Under the pieces are notes generated by a model. That model was not told where the DNA came from. It did not search any database and worked only from the letters and a program-made list of their open reading frames with translations. A stretch of 64,000 bases of DNA from Adhaeribacter swui. GTDB lineage: Bacteria > Bacteroidota > Bacteroidia > Cytophagales > Hymenobacteraceae. Where the stretch lies: the NCBI RefSeq assembly GCF_014217805.1, contig NZ_CP055156.1:2548585-2612584 (forward strand), given 5' to 3'. The position numbers and the translations under genes were made by a program. Below, one piece after another: positions 42,682-51,628 of the stretch (its first letter is position 1; each line of letters starts with the position of its first letter).

Positions 42682-42800
42682 ATTTAATAAAACTGATTTT
42701 ATGCAATATTCAGAGTTAGATAATATCTTGATTATAATTACCGCGCTAAATTTTTAAAAATTTGATTTAAATAGAAGTTTTTACCTAACGGTTTTATACT

Positions 42801-43046
42801 TTATCTATTTTCATCCGGATAATCTTTTGGAAAATATTTTTTGTATGCCCGGTAAAATCGAAGGGCTCCGTAAGCCATAAGCATAATACCCAAGATGGTC
42901 TTATAGTTTTGCGGTAATGCTATCTGAGTTTCATCCGAAAGCATGATAAACAAACCCAGCATGGGATATACCAAACACATAAATAAAGTAAAATACTTTA
43001 AATATTTTTCGGGGTTACTTCCGGAGCGGTTTGTATTAGGCTGCAT
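42801..43046 (-). CDS. Small two-helix membrane protein
   Basis: 81 residues. Two probable membrane segments (about 15-33, YFTLFMCLVYPMLGLFIML, and 44-63, YKTILGIMLMAYGALRFYRA) are flanked by polar ends. I recognise no family. It follows the tonB terminator, which suggests its own promoter, and precedes the PstS-like gene by 119 bases. The intact short frame, ATG start and membrane pattern make it a likely real gene. Confidence 0.7.
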   Translation of the reverse strand: MQPNTNRSGSNPEKYLKYFTLFMCLVYPMLGLFIMLSDETQIALPQNYKTILGIMLMAYGALRFYRAYKKYFPKDYPDENR

Positions 43047-43130
43047 GATAAATAATTTTAAATTTTTGAATTTTAAGTTATTTGTTCTTCTGAATTATAA
43101 AAACAAATAATCCCTTACTATTATATAGAA

Positions 43131-43171
43131 TAAAAAAACTCTGGATTCCATAAAGAATCCAGAGTTTTTTT
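43131..43171 (-). terminator. Rho-independent terminator of the exbB-exbD-exbD-tonB operon
   Basis: CTCTGGATTC and GAATCCAGAG form a perfect 10-bp stem, extended by A/T pairs, loop CATAAA; T-run on the minus strand, 20 bases after the tonB stop. Confidence 0.9.
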
Positions 43172-43190
43172 ATTCTATACTACTCGTATT

Positions 43191-44003
43191 TTATTGCAAT
43201 TTAAACCGAACTGGTAAAGTATAACGAACGTTTACCGGACGACCATTTTGCTTACCTGGAGTCCAGTTAGGCATGGTTTTAACTACCCGGATCGCTTCTT
43301 CGTCGGTACCTCCACCCAGTGATTTTACAACGGTAATATCAGAGATAGCGCCTTCTTTGTTTACCACAAACTGTAAGATTACGTTACCTTCTAAACCGTT
43401 ACGGGATGCAACTGCCGGATATTTAATGTTTTTACCCAAGTATTTGTACATCGCCTCTAAACCACCCGGGAAAGTTGGGTTCTGCTCTACGAAAGTAAAA
43501 ATCTCTTCCGATACAACTTCACCTACTTCCGAAGGAGCTTCCACTTCGGTTAAAATTTCCTGGTTGGTGTTACCCACTACAGTTTCAGTAGCGATAACCA
43601 CATCTTCCAGTTCCTTCTGATCCGGAATTTCTTCCTCTTCCCGTACTTCTTCGTCTTTTTTAATTACCGGAGGAGTAAATTTAACCGTTGATACCACTGG
43701 TGGTGGCGGTGGCGGTAAATCTGGTGGGGGTGGTGGTGGTTTATTCTCTAATGATGGTGGTTCAGCCAGTTCTACTACTTTCTCTATTTTAACCACTTTA
43801 TTTGATTCGTCTTCGCCGCCAATTAATTTAGCAATTAGCGGGGCACTTAGAAACAAAATAAAAAGGGCAATAGCAATAATAGTAGCAATGGTAACGTGCT
43901 TATTATAAATCTTACGAAGGAAAAATGCTCCGTAAGCTTTATTGCGGTACTCGAAAACAATGTCGTCGAGCGACGCGGTTGAATAATTCAGTTGTTTTTC
44001 CAT
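43191..44003 (-). CDS. tonB: TonB family energy transducer
   Basis: 270 residues. A membrane helix at about 34-57 (VTIATIIAIALFILFLSAPL) anchors it in the inner membrane. A Pro-rich stretch (PPPPPPDLPPPPPPVV) follows, then an acidic linker and the C-terminal TonB domain from about 185 (NPTFPGGLEAMYKYLGKNI, KYPAVASRNGLEGNVILQFV, VKSLGGGTDEEAIRVVKTMP). It transmits the proton gradient used by ExbB-ExbD to outer-membrane receptors. It starts 13 bases after the upstream exbD stop. Confidence 0.95.
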   Translation of the reverse strand: MEKQLNYSTASLDDIVFEYRNKAYGAFFLRKIYNKHVTIATIIAIALFILFLSAPLIAKLIGGEDESNKVVKIEKVVELAEPPSLENKPPPPPPDLPPPPPPVVSTVKFTPPVIKKDEEVREEEEIPDQKELEDVVIATETVVGNTNQEILTEVEAPSEVGEVVSEEIFTFVEQNPTFPGGLEAMYKYLGKNIKYPAVASRNGLEGNVILQFVVNKEGAISDITVVKSLGGGTDEEAIRVVKTMPNWTPGKQNGRPVNVRYTLPVRFKLQ

Positions 44004-44016
44004 TTTCTACTACAAT

Positions 44017-44541
44017 TTATTTAGCTTTCGCTTCCGTTATCATTTTTGTATCCCGGGGGTCCACATCAACAATCGCGTATTTCCGGATGCCTGTGATATT
44101 CATTTCATCCAGCATATCTACCATGTTTTTGTAACGCGATTTATCAGTTTGCTTTAACAAAACGGTTAAGTTTGGGTTAGAGCGTTTTTCCAGTAATATC
44201 TTACGGAGGCCATTAGCAGAATAATCGGTTAATTGCATACCAGGAGCAGTAGGAGCATCAGGTAAGCCAGCGTACCAGAATAACTGATCATTTTCGTCAG
44301 CAATTAAGGTTAACGCATTAGAAGCCTTTAACGCTTGTTGTTCCTCCTCCTTGTCTGGTTTTACCGGCATGTTAATTTCCATCGTCTGCGGTTTGGCGAA
44401 GGTAGTTGTGAGAATAAAGAACGTTAACAAAAGGAAACCAAGGTCCACCATGGGGGTCATGTCAATCTTGGTAGATTGCTTCTTGGATCTTTTCTTACCG
44501 CCTTTCCCGCCTCCGCCGCCTTTCTCTTGTATTTCAGCCAT
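44017..44541 (-). CDS. exbD: ExbD/TolR family biopolymer transport protein (second copy)
   Basis: 174 residues. A Gly/Lys-rich N-terminus (KGGGGGKGGKKRSKKQ) precedes DMTPMVDLGFLLLTFFILT, the single membrane helix with the proton-conducting Asp33. The periplasmic part (TVLLKQTDKSRYKNMVDMLD, then YAIVDVDPRD) is a standard ExbD domain. Two different ExbD proteins in one operon are typical of Bacteroidota. Spacing from the first exbD is 12 bases. Confidence 0.94.
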   Translation of the reverse strand: MAEIQEKGGGGGKGGKKRSKKQSTKIDMTPMVDLGFLLLTFFILTTTFAKPQTMEINMPVKPDKEEEQQALKASNALTLIADENDQLFWYAGLPDAPTAPGMQLTDYSANGLRKILLEKRSNPNLTVLLKQTDKSRYKNMVDMLDEMNITGIRKYAIVDVDPRDTKMITEAKAK

Positions 44542-44553
44542 TTCTGTTTTTGC

Positions 44554-45159
44554 TTAGAGGTTTCTAGGTTTAACTTCCATATCGGTGATCAGGTTAAAAC
44601 GGTTTACCTTTCTGTCTTGCAGGGTTTTAATTACTCCTTTAATAGCCGGTACATCCGCGTCATTATCACCTTTAATCGCAATCTTTACCTTCGGGTTAGA
44701 ATAACGGGTTTGCATAATCCAGTCACCTAATTGATTATTTACAGAATCGTAAGGTACACCGGGTTGTTGCGCTCTTTTCCGTTCTTCCGGACTCAGGTCA
44801 AGTAAAGATTGTAATTGTTCGATTGGCACGCCAAAGCTCTCCATTGTGGCGAATTGTTGTTTCTGCGCCGCAGTAAAGTTTAATTTGTATTTGGCTGCCA
44901 TTTTATCTAATAGTGCTAGTCTGGTTTGCTGGCCGCCTACCGCGTAAAAAGCTCGTCCGGTTTTATCTACCGTAATCGTGATAATATCCGATTCGGGTAG
45001 TTTAATGTCCGAGGTTGATGACGGGGTATCTACAACCACTACTTCTTCCGGTGCAAATTTAGAAATCAGCATGAAGAAGGTAACCAGCAAGAAGGCCAAG
45101 TCCACCATGGGCGTCATGTCCAGGGAGGGTCGAGCTCTATGAGGTTTTACTTTTGGCAT
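44554..45159 (-). CDS. exbD: ExbD/TolR family biopolymer transport protein (first copy)
   Basis: 201 residues. LDMTPMVDLAFLLVTFFMLI is the membrane helix with the proton-path Asp20. The periplasmic domain is longer than in the neighbouring copy, containing IKLPESDIITITVDKTGRAF and a region EQLQSLLDLSPEERKRAQQP, then KVKIAIKGDNDADVPAIKGV. It starts 20 bases after the exbB stop and runs on to the second exbD. Confidence 0.94.
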   Translation of the reverse strand: MPKVKPHRARPSLDMTPMVDLAFLLVTFFMLISKFAPEEVVVVDTPSSTSDIKLPESDIITITVDKTGRAFYAVGGQQTRLALLDKMAAKYKLNFTAAQKQQFATMESFGVPIEQLQSLLDLSPEERKRAQQPGVPYDSVNNQLGDWIMQTRYSNPKVKIAIKGDNDADVPAIKGVIKTLQDRKVNRFNLITDMEVKPRNL

Positions 45160-45179
45160 AGTATTTTAAGTACTAATTA

Positions 45180-46097
45180 TTAAATGTTAACAGATGAATG
45201 TGTTGTTGGCGCAGTGCTAGTTTGGCCAGCGTTATCGTGCTGTGCAGCAAACGTTTGGATGATACTAAAGCCAGCTTCGTCGATGCTGTAAGTAAGCGCA
45301 TCAATTTTGCTTGTGAAAAAGTTGTAAGCAATAATGGCGATAGTAGAACCAATAATACCTAAGGCAGTATTAATCAAAGCCTCAGAGATACCGTTTGCGA
45401 GGGCTACTGCATCCGGGCTACCCGCAGTTGCAAGAGCCGAGAACGCTTTAATCATACCCAATACTGTTCCGATCAAACCTACCAGGGTAGAGATAGAAGC
45501 AATTGTTGAGATAATTACTAAGTTTTTCTCTAACATCGGTAATTCCAAAGCGGTAGATTCTTCGATCTCTTTTTGAATAGCTAAGATTTTTTGATCTTTC
45601 GCTAAAGTGCGATCAGTTTCCATTTCTTTGTATTTGCCTAATCCAGCTTTTACCACGTTAGCTACTGAACCTTTTTGTGAATCGCAGGCTGCCATGGCAC
45701 CGTTAATGTCATTAACGTTTAATCTTTGACGGATAGTTCTTACAAACTGCTCAATTCCCTTGCTACCTCTTGCTTTGTTAATGGTTAAGAAACGCTCAAT
45801 GGCAAAAGTTAAAATCATTAAGTTTAAGGAAATCAACATAGGCACAATAATGCCACCTTTGTAAACTACGCCAAGGTAATTACCTGGTAGTGGGTGATTT
45901 TCCGGATTTCCACCTTCAAAGTTTGCCGGGTTACCCAGGATAAACATATATATCAGGACTGAAACCACAATTGCTACAGGGATAACGATGCTGGCAAAAA
46001 TAGAACCGGCGGCGCCTCCTTCTTGTTTGGCGGTAGCTGCTGGTTTTGAAGTTGCTGGTTTTGGCGCATTCGTACTTACGGCATTCTTTTTTTCCAT
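45180..46097 (-). CDS. exbB: MotA/TolQ/ExbB proton channel protein
   Basis: 305 residues, the first gene of the operon. Membrane helices: about 30-55 (IFASIVIPVAIVVSVLIYMF), 80-104 (IIVPMLISLNLMILTFAIER), 188-215 (LVIISTIASISTLVGLIGTV) and 240-262 (EALINTALGIIGSTIAIIAY). The family core LVGLIGTVLGMIKAFSAL and the long cytoplasmic loop (RQRLNVNDINGAMAACDSQK) are present. An N-terminal Ala/Lys-rich extension (30 residues) is longer than in Proteobacteria. The operon probably powers outer-membrane transporters. Confidence 0.95.
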   Translation of the reverse strand: MEKKNAVSTNAPKPATSKPAATAKQEGGAAGSIFASIVIPVAIVVSVLIYMFILGNPANFEGGNPENHPLPGNYLGVVYKGGIIVPMLISLNLMILTFAIERFLTINKARGSKGIEQFVRTIRQRLNVNDINGAMAACDSQKGSVANVVKAGLGKYKEMETDRTLAKDQKILAIQKEIEESTALELPMLEKNLVIISTIASISTLVGLIGTVLGMIKAFSALATAGSPDAVALANGISEALINTALGIIGSTIAIIAYNFFTSKIDALTYSIDEAGFSIIQTFAAQHDNAGQTSTAPTTHSSVNI

Positions 46098-46711
46098 TGT
46101 TGTTAAGATTTAAAAGTTTAGTTTTTTGGGTTGGGTTAAAAAATAATTTTTTGTTGTTTTTGTTTTTAAGGCTTATTCCTGAAATAAACGGTCCAGCCTT
46201 TTAAAAGGAACCGCATAAGTTAAAATTCATTTAAAACTAAGTTTACCAGTATTCCAGAACAACTTTGTTTTTTTTATGAGCTACCTTATTTAAGGATGTA
46301 AATAAGAGGAATTTTCCATAAAATTCTAGCAACATTTATTACAAACCTAAATAAAATTAACCCTTATCGCAAAATTTAGATATTTATTACCTTATTAATT
46401 TTATTGTAATCTATAGCTTATTTTAAGAATTTAATAAATTAACTGCTTTATCGATTAAATATGTAAAGAAGACAATTAATTTTTTTTAAAATATTTAATT
46501 TATCAAACCTAAAAATTTACAATATTTTAATCTTAGATTTTTTTTTTTTTTTAACTAGGTTAACGGCAAGTGTATATGTGTATCATATTCTTGCTATATA
46601 TCTAAAGTTGACCTAATGTAGTGATAAAAGCCCGTTTAATTCTAGTTTAGAACAAAAAAAATTAAAAAAATGTAAATTTTTGATTGCCGTGGCTCCGGAA
46701 TGCGATAGAAA
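46098..46711. other. 614-bp very AT-rich region before exbB, with a 15-T run
   Basis: The region separates mazG and exbB, both on the minus strand, and should hold the exb promoter. It is markedly AT-rich. A run of 15 T's (46538-46552) is present on the plus strand, about 440 bases before the exbB start. I see no gene, hairpin or clear promoter pair. Confidence 0.55.
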
Positions 46712-47515
46712 CTAGATGTCTTTTTTAGCTTGCTCCCAGTATACATCCATCTCAGCCAGTGACATTTGAGCTAGTGATTTTCCGGCCTTGCCGGCTTCTT
46801 TTTCGAGGTATTTAAAACGTTTAATAAATTTTAAATTTGTTTTCTCCAGCGCTTCTTCGGGGTTTACATCTATAAAACGCGCAAAGTTGATGAGCGAAAA
46901 CAGTAAATCGCCAAATTCTGCCGTGGCTTTTTCCTGATTTATTTCCTGATTGTCTGTTAACTGGTATTCTGCTTTAAATTCTCCTAACTCTTCTTCTACT
47001 TTATCCCAAACTTGGGCTTTGTTTTCCCAGTCAAATCCTGCTCCGCGGGCCTTTTCTTGGATGCGCATGGCTTTTACTAAAGCTGGCAATGAAACAGGAA
47101 CGCCCCCTAGCACCGATTTATTGCCTTCTTTAATCTTTAGCTGTTCCCAATTTTTTTTCACGTCTTCTTCGGTATTGGCCTCGGTGTTGCCATAAATGTG
47201 CGGGTGCCGGAAAATTAACTTATCGCATAAGGTATTTAAAACATCGGCTAAATCAAAGGTGTTGGTTTCGGAAGCAATTTTGGCGTAAAACACCAGATGC
47301 AGCATTAAATCGCCAATTTCTTTTTTTACTTCATTTAAATCGTTGCGCAAAATAGCATCCGATAGTTCGTAGGTTTCTTCAATAGTTAAGTGGCGCAGGC
47401 TGGCTATGGTTTGTTTCCGGTCCCAGGGGCATTTTTCCCGCAGTTCATCCATTATATCTAAGAGACGGTTAAAAGCCTGTAACTGATTTTGCCGGTTTTC
47501 TTCTTTATTCATCAT
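46712..47515 (-). CDS. mazG: Nucleoside triphosphate pyrophosphohydrolase MazG
   Basis: 267 residues. Hydrolyses (d)NTPs to monophosphates, removing non-canonical ones. It has two MazG domains: EKCPWDRKQTIASLRHLTIE with the metal motif EETYELSDAI and KKEIGDLMLHLVFYAKI, then a second EEELGEFKAEY and ATAEFGDLLFSLINFARF. The length and order match E. coli MazG. It diverges from glmM. Confidence 0.95.
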   Translation of the reverse strand: MMNKEENRQNQLQAFNRLLDIMDELREKCPWDRKQTIASLRHLTIEETYELSDAILRNDLNEVKKEIGDLMLHLVFYAKIASETNTFDLADVLNTLCDKLIFRHPHIYGNTEANTEEDVKKNWEQLKIKEGNKSVLGGVPVSLPALVKAMRIQEKARGAGFDWENKAQVWDKVEEELGEFKAEYQLTDNQEINQEKATAEFGDLLFSLINFARFIDVNPEEALEKTNLKFIKRFKYLEKEAGKAGKSLAQMSLAEMDVYWEQAKKDI

Positions 47516-47809
47516 TTAGGTTTCTACAAGTATTAGAGTTAAGTTACTCTTATAAAACAACTACCAAGAGTTTTATAGAATTTTTTATACAAAATACAGA
47601 ATTAATATTCGTATTTCTACCCGAAATAGTTTCTTCAGGGTGACTTATGTTGGTTAATGGTTGGTAATACGTGCAACTGTATTGTATATTGCACCGAAAA
47701 TGCCATTAAATTTTAAAAATATTAGCATCTGGCAATATTTTGGTTGATTAACTATTTGTTAATAAACAGTACAACCAATATTATTTTAAAAAATCATAAC
47801 ACAATACAC
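47516..47809. other. 294-bp divergent promoter region of mazG and glmM
   Basis: AT-rich, with an A/T palindromic spacer at about 47710-47726. I see no structured element. A plus-strand frame extending upstream of glmM to 47744 is not needed for the protein. Confidence 0.45.
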
Positions 47810-49201
47810 GTGGCTTTAATAAAATCTATTTCTGGAATCCGGGGAACCATTGGGGGAAAAGCAGGTGAGGCCTTAACGCCTCTGGACGTAGTAAAGTTTA
47901 CCGCTGCCTTTGGCGACTGGGTATTACAAACTACGCAGAACAATACCATTGTAGTTGGCCGGGATGCGCGTTTGTCCGGCGATATGGTAAATAAGTTAGT
48001 AGCTGCTACCTTACAGGGCATGGGAATTAATGTAATTGACGTAGGTTTATCTACTACGCCCACCGTTGAAATGGCCGTGCCCGCTAAAAAAGCCGGCGGC
48101 GGTATTATTTTAACGGCCAGCCATAACCCAAAACAATGGAACGCTTTAAAATTACTGAACGATAAAGGAGAGTTTATTTCGGATAAAGAAGGGCAGCTAG
48201 TATTAGAGCTGGCCGAAAAAGAAGCTTTTGAATTTGCCCAGGTTACGAAACTCGGCAAATACATTCAGAGCGATACGGCTTTGCGCAAGCACATAAAAGC
48301 CATTGTGGATTTACCTTTGGTAGATGTAGAAGCTATTAAGGCTAAAAATTTCCGGGTAGTAGTGGATGCGGTAAATTCCAGCGGCGGCTTTGCGGTACCA
48401 ATGTTACTGGAAGCTTTGGGCGTAACACAAATTGAAAAACTGTACTGCGAGCCTGATGGCAATTTTGCGCACAACCCGGAACCACTGCCCGAGAACTTAC
48501 GAGAAATTTCGAAAGTTTTAGAAAAAGGCAATTTTGATTTAGGCATTGTAGTGGACCCGGACGTAGACCGGCTGGCTTTAGTAAACGAAGATGGCAGCAT
48601 GTTTGGCGAGGAATACACTTTGGTTGCCGTTGCCGATTACGTATTGCAACATACCAAAGGCAATACAGTTTCAAACCTATCATCGACCCGGGCTTTACGC
48701 GATGTAACCGAGAAAGCTGGAGGTGAGTATTTTGCTTCGGCGGTAGGCGAGGTAAACGTAGTTAACCTGATGAAGGAGCAAAACGCCGTAATTGGCGGTG
48801 AAGGTAACGGCGGTATTATTTACCCGGAGCTGCACTACGGTCGTGATGCATTGGTAGGTATTGCTTTGTTTTTAAGTCATTTAGCCAAGAGTGGTTTGCG
48901 CATGTCGCGTTTACGGGCTGCTTACCCCAACTATTACATTTCAAAAAATAAAATTGAATTAACGCCGGACATTGATGTGGGCGATGTGTTGGTGCAAATG
49001 CAGAAACGTTACGCCAAACAACCGGTAAATACCATTGATGGGGTAAAAATCGAGTTTAACAAAGAATGGGTACACCTTCGGCGCTCGAACACCGAACCAA
49101 TTATCCGGATTTACGCTGAATCTGAAACCAACGCGACTGCTGAACATCTGGCCAACAAAATAATTGCCGATATCAAAGAAATTATTACGGTAAAAGCCTG
49201 A
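47810..49201 (+). CDS. glmM: Phosphoglucosamine mutase
   Basis: Converts glucosamine 6-phosphate to glucosamine 1-phosphate for peptidoglycan and LPS. 463 residues with a GTG start at 47810-47812, which gives MALIKSISGIRGTIGG; a longer frame from 47744 would add 22 unconserved residues. The active-site Ser104 is in ILTASHNPKQWN; VVDPDVDRLALV is the metal-binding loop, GGEGNGGIIYPELHYGRDA the sugar-binding loop, and RRSNTEPIIRIYAES the phosphate-binding loop. A terminator follows 33 bases after the stop. Confidence 0.95.
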   Translation: MALIKSISGIRGTIGGKAGEALTPLDVVKFTAAFGDWVLQTTQNNTIVVGRDARLSGDMVNKLVAATLQGMGINVIDVGLSTTPTVEMAVPAKKAGGGIILTASHNPKQWNALKLLNDKGEFISDKEGQLVLELAEKEAFEFAQVTKLGKYIQSDTALRKHIKAIVDLPLVDVEAIKAKNFRVVVDAVNSSGGFAVPMLLEALGVTQIEKLYCEPDGNFAHNPEPLPENLREISKVLEKGNFDLGIVVDPDVDRLALVNEDGSMFGEEYTLVAVADYVLQHTKGNTVSNLSSTRALRDVTEKAGGEYFASAVGEVNVVNLMKEQNAVIGGEGNGGIIYPELHYGRDALVGIALFLSHLAKSGLRMSRLRAAYPNYYISKNKIELTPDIDVGDVLVQMQKRYAKQPVNTIDGVKIEFNKEWVHLRRSNTEPIIRIYAESETNATAEHLANKIIADIKEIITVKA

Positions 49202-49233
49202 AATTAAATCAGCTAAAAAAATAAAAAATTAGC

Positions 49234-49278
49234 AATGGATGGAAAGTTTAGCTTTTAAACTTTCCATCCATTTTTTTA
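49234..49278 (+). terminator. Rho-independent terminator of glmM
   Basis: AATGGATGGAAAGTTTA and TAAACTTTCCATCCATT form a 17-bp perfect stem with loop GCTTT, followed by T's. Confidence 0.92.
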
Positions 49279-49354
49279 TGTTCTATTTTTGCTCATTGAG
49301 TTTTGCGGGAATTAGGGTAATTTCTAATTCATAATTTTTTAATTAATAATTACA

Positions 49355-50497
49355 ATGATAGTCTATCTGGATAATGCTGCCACTACGCCTTTGGATAAAG
49401 AAGTTTTTGATGCCATGGCGCCCTATATGTTAGAATATTTTGGCAATCCATCTTCTATTCACGCGCACGGGCGGCAGGTACGAGCGGCCATCGAAAAATC
49501 CCGGAAAACCATTGCGACTTTATTAAATGTAGCTCCCGCCGAAATATTTTTTACCTCGGGCGGCACCGAGGCCGATAATATGGCGATTTGTTCTACCATC
49601 CAGGCACTGGGTTTAAAACACGCGATTACGTCTAAACTAGAGCATCACGCAGTACTGCATACGCTGGAGGCGCTGGAAAAATCCGGAGAAATTCAGTTGA
49701 GTTACGTGGGGCACGACGAACGCGGTAACCTGGATTTAAATCATCTGGAAGAATTATTGGCTACGCACGAGCAAACGTTGGTTTCCATCATGCACGCCAA
49801 TAACGAAATTGGTAACTTAAACGATATCCAAACCATTAGCGAGATTTGCGCTAAATACAATGCCATTCAGCACTCCGATACGGTGCAGACTATGGGGCAT
49901 TACCGCCACGATCTGCAAAAACTTAAAGCCCACTTTATTGTGGGTTCCGCGCACAAGTTTCATGGGCCGAAAGGGGTGGGCTTTATTTATACTAATGGCG
50001 CCGTAAAAATTCCACCACTTATTCACGGTGGTTCGCAGGAGCGGAATATGCGCGGTGGAACGGAGAACGTGTACGGCATTATTGGTTTAGCTAAAGCTTT
50101 AGAAATAGCTTACCGCGACATGGATGCGCACCAGCAGCACATTCAAAATTTAAAAAATCGCATGATTGCCCGTTTAACCGAGCAAATACCAGGCGTGGAA
50201 TTTAACGGAAATTCGGCCATGGCGGATAAAAGCTTGTATACCGTGTTAAACGTGAGCTTGCCGCCTTCCGAGATTACTGAGATGTTGTTGTTTAATTTGG
50301 ATATCAATAAAATCTCGGCATCGGGCGGCAGTGCCTGTACCAGTGGTGCTAATGCTGGTTCGCACGTGTTAAATGCCTTAAACTGCGATCCCGATCGGGG
50401 TGCCATCCGGTTTTCGTTTAGTAAATACAATACCGCAGACGAAATAGATTACGTAGCCGAAAAGCTGGCTGGGTTATACGCCAAAGTACCGGCCTAA
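49355..50497 (+). CDS. Cysteine desulfurase (NifS/IscS-like aminotransferase class V)
   Basis: Removes sulfur from cysteine using PLP, for Fe-S clusters or tRNA thiolation. 380 residues. VYLDNAATTPLDKEVFDAM at the start; IFFTSGGTEADNMAI; HADTVQTMG-type loop (HSDTVQTMGHY); GSAHKFHGPKGVGFIY with the PLP Lys201; and catalytic Cys328 in SGGSACTSGAN. The short Cys loop resembles NifS/IscS rather than SufS. No IscU or SufE gene is linked. It lies alone between two hairpins. Confidence 0.94.
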   Translation: MIVYLDNAATTPLDKEVFDAMAPYMLEYFGNPSSIHAHGRQVRAAIEKSRKTIATLLNVAPAEIFFTSGGTEADNMAICSTIQALGLKHAITSKLEHHAVLHTLEALEKSGEIQLSYVGHDERGNLDLNHLEELLATHEQTLVSIMHANNEIGNLNDIQTISEICAKYNAIQHSDTVQTMGHYRHDLQKLKAHFIVGSAHKFHGPKGVGFIYTNGAVKIPPLIHGGSQERNMRGGTENVYGIIGLAKALEIAYRDMDAHQQHIQNLKNRMIARLTEQIPGVEFNGNSAMADKSLYTVLNVSLPPSEITEMLLFNLDINKISASGGSACTSGANAGSHVLNALNCDPDRGAIRFSFSKYNTADEIDYVAEKLAGLYAKVPA

Positions 50498-50519
50498 AAA
50501 TTGAATTTTTTAAAATTTT

Positions 50520-50557
50520 ACCACAAGAGCTGCTAACCTATTAGCAGCTCTTGTGGT
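50520..50557 (+). terminator. Strong hairpin after the cysteine desulfurase gene
   Basis: ACCACAAGAGCTGCTAA and its exact complement form a 17-bp stem with loop CCTA. The T-tract after it is weak (TTTA), so termination is probable but not assured. Confidence 0.7.
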
Positions 50558-50650
50558 TTATACGGATGGATGATATATGTTACTAAAGTTGCTTTGGTGA
50601 TTCAAAAACAAAAGAATTACTTTACCTTTGCGGCTGAATTTTAAAAGATT

Positions 50651-51607
50651 ATGGCAATAATAGGAACGGATGTAGGGCAAGCAGCCACTCTATTGCGTAC
50701 CGGTAAATTAGTAGCAATCCCCACCGAAACCGTTTATGGTTTGGCCGCCAACGCTTTTCAGGAACCAGCGGTAATTTCCATTTTTGAAGCGAAACAACGG
50801 CCGGCTTTTGATCCGTTAATTGTGCATACGCACAGTATTAACCAGTTCGAGCAAATTGCGGTAAACATTCCGGACCTGGCTTATAAATTGGCCGAAGCTT
50901 TTATGCCGGGACCGATGACCTTAATTTTACCCCGGAATCCGCGGGTTCCGTTACTGGTAACTTCGGGCAATGAATCGGTGGGTGTGCGTATTCCAGATCA
51001 TCCGCTTACGTTAAATTTGTTGCAACAACTCGATTTTCCTTTGGCGGCTCCCAGCGCCAACCCGTTTGGTTACGTAAGCCCTACTACAGCCCAGCACGTA
51101 GATCAACAACTCGGCGAGCGTATTCCGTACATTCTGGATGGCGGCCCTTGCCAGGTAGGCATTGAGTCTACCATTATTCAGGTAATTAACGAAGAGGTGG
51201 AAATATTGCGGTTGGGTGGTTTAGCCTTGGATCAAATAGAGACGGTTATCAACAAACCCATCAATTATATTAGAACCAGCAGTTCTAACCCCAAAGCCCC
51301 GGGTATGCTGAGCAGCCATTACGCACCACGCAAAAAAGTTGTATTGGGTAACATCAGCGAAAATTTAAAAAAATACGATCCGCAAAGCGTAGGCATCTTG
51401 TCTTTTCAAAATAACTACGAATTGGTGCCGCCTACGCAGCAGTTTGTTTTATCGCCCACCGGAGATACCAGTGAAGCTGCGCGTCAGTTGTTTTTGGCGT
51501 TGCGGTACTTAGATGCGCTGCCCATTGAGGTAATATTAGCGGAAGCCGTACCGGAAACCGGATTGGGTAAAGCCATTAATGATCGCCTGACCCGGGCGTC
51601 TTTTTAA
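50651..51607 (+). CDS. tsaC: L-threonylcarbamoyladenylate synthase
   Basis: Makes threonylcarbamoyl-AMP for the tRNA t6A modification. 318 residues: the YrdC domain (LVAIPTETVYGLAANAFQEP, FEAKQRPAFDPLIVH, MPGPMTLILPRNPRVPLLV, GVRIPDHPLTLNLLQQLDFP, AAPSANPFGYVSPTTAQHV) covers residues 1-205, followed by a Sua5-type C-terminal domain (PGMLSSHYAPRKKVVLGNIS..SVGILSFQNNYE). This is the long Sua5 form. It begins 153 bases after the desulfurase; the LOG-family gene follows 21 bases later. Confidence 0.95.
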   Translation: MAIIGTDVGQAATLLRTGKLVAIPTETVYGLAANAFQEPAVISIFEAKQRPAFDPLIVHTHSINQFEQIAVNIPDLAYKLAEAFMPGPMTLILPRNPRVPLLVTSGNESVGVRIPDHPLTLNLLQQLDFPLAAPSANPFGYVSPTTAQHVDQQLGERIPYILDGGPCQVGIESTIIQVINEEVEILRLGGLALDQIETVINKPINYIRTSSSNPKAPGMLSSHYAPRKKVVLGNISENLKKYDPQSVGILSFQNNYELVPPTQQFVLSPTGDTSEAARQLFLALRYLDALPIEVILAEAVPETGLGKAINDRLTRASF

Positions 51608-51628
51608 AAAATTTAAAAATTTTAAAAA

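Noticed and set aside
43273-43620. 115-codon plus-strand frame within tonB
   Set aside because: Antisense to the TonB domain; no start context or motif.
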